Shown: in pieces, positions 63,643 through 64,000 of the stretch
How the letters are laid out: every line of letters starts with the position of its first letter
Numbering within the stretch: position 1 is the first letter of the stretch
Assembly: GCF_012985205.1 (NCBI RefSeq)
Contig: NZ_JABEKS010000001.1
Span: 2,046,001 to 2,110,000 of the forward strand
DNA from: Planctomonas sp. JC2975
GTDB lineage: Bacteria > Actinomycetota > Actinomycetes > Actinomycetales > Microbacteriaceae
DNA: 64,000 nucleotides
Reading direction: 5' to 3'
Program-made: the position numbers and the translations under genes
The notes under the pieces: model-generated
Databases searched by the model: none
What the model was told of the DNA's origin: nothing
Seen by the model: only the letters and a program-made list of their open reading frames with translations

Positions 63643-64000
63643 ATGACGAGTCTCGACGCAGGGAAGCGGCCCCGGTTGCTGCGGCTCGGTTTCATGTTGG
63701 AGTGGATCACGCTGGCCTGGAATGTCGTCGGCGTCGTCGTCCTCGCTGTCCTGGCGTCTCGTCATCCTCGATCGCGTTGGCCGACTTCGGACTGGACTCA
63801 CTCATTGAGATCGGGGCCAGCTCGGTCGTACTGTGGGAGCTTTCGGGCGCCGGCGAACGACGACAAAAGATTGCGTTGCGCTTAATCGGTGCCGCATTTA
63901 TCACCCTGGCCGCCTACCTCCTGGTGCAGACCACGATCGCCCTGCTCACCCAGCACCGTCCAGACGGCAGCGTCGGCGGCATCATCTGGACCGGTATCAC
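63643..64000 (+). pseudogene. Frameshifted cation-efflux-like membrane protein, cut by the window end
   Basis: Frame 1 gives KRPRLLRLGFMLEWITLAWN and VVGVVVLAVLA, then loses sense; from 63762 another frame continues SSSIALADFGLDSLIEIGAS, SVVLWELSG, RQKIALRLIGAAFITLAAYL. Together this is the N-terminal part of a CDF/TMEM163-like cation transporter with one frameshift near 63755-63762. It could be a real mutation or a sequencing error. Confidence 0.7.

Larger units (their letters stand above)
59817..64000. mobile_element. Integrative element C (left part; continues past the window)
   Basis: Starts at att copy 3 with an intact integrase whose 3' end faces the att site, the same arrangement as in elements A and B. 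The rest in view is small unknown genes and broken genes. The right end is outside the window, so whether this is a third element or chromosomal DNA cannot be settled here. Confidence 0.5.

Overview
High-GC DNA with short, tightly coupled operons (many 4-bp ATGA/GTGA overlaps), GTG starts, frequent gcatcc-type codon runs and an actinobacterial tilS-hpt-ftsH-folE-folP-folB-folK-DUF3180 block. This points to an actinomycete, most likely of the family Microbacteriaceae. The family is an inference; the phylum is well supported.

Layout. (1) 1-8463: two ABC-export modules on the minus strand. One is an ABC-2 exporter with a DesK/DesR-type two-component system. The other is a very large FtsX-type permease with two ABC ATPases whose sequence defects are complementary. 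(2) 8645-24977: a TetR-controlled acyl-CoA catabolic locus. The minus-strand branch carries SDR, acyl-CoA dehydrogenase, ADP-forming acyl-CoA synthetase, MaoC hydratase, EtfB, EtfA, a membrane cytochrome b with an odd repeat-bearing N-terminus, and an MFS carrier. The plus-strand branch carries a metallo-beta-lactamase-fold hydrolase, a DUF35 Zn-ribbon/OB-fold protein, a thiolase and a second MFS carrier. Similar palindromes lie in front of both branches. (3) 25149-37698: a VOC/AraC pair, the folate and housekeeping block, pyrophosphatase, a class A beta-lactamase-like lipoprotein, and two paralogous coiled-coil cell-wall hydrolases (NlpC/P60 and M23). (4) 37918-38244: tRNA-Glu, tRNA-Asp and tRNA-Phe.

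(5) 38207-64000: accessory DNA accreted at tRNA-Phe. The 3' end of tRNA-Phe, its terminator and the 3' end of a tyrosine-recombinase gene occur three times (38207, 49982, 59817), always in that order. The first two integrase copies are fragments; the third (59923-61023) is intact. I read this as three tandem integrative elements. Element A carries a divergent organosulfur-type cluster: two DszA/NtaA-class flavin monooxygenases, flavin reductase, aldo-keto reductase, SsuABC-type transporter, two rhodanese-type sulfurtransferases, NIPSNAP and OsmC-like proteins. Element B is a decayed mosaic (fragments of a desaturase, flavodoxin, IS110 transposase and corA) with a few intact genes: a DMT carrier, a fatty-acid desaturase, a lipid kinase and two GAF-ANTAR RNA-binding regulators. 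Element C starts with the intact integrase and continues past the window; it holds small unknown genes and at least two broken ones.

How the genes fit together. The catabolic locus would activate a carboxylic acid to its CoA ester, oxidise it, pass electrons through ETF to the membrane (perhaps via the neighbouring cytochrome b), then hydrate, oxidise and thiolytically cleave the chain. The element A cluster would import a sulfonate-like compound, cleave its C-S bond with reduced flavin, reduce the resulting carbonyl and process sulfane sulfur. Substrates of both are unknown.
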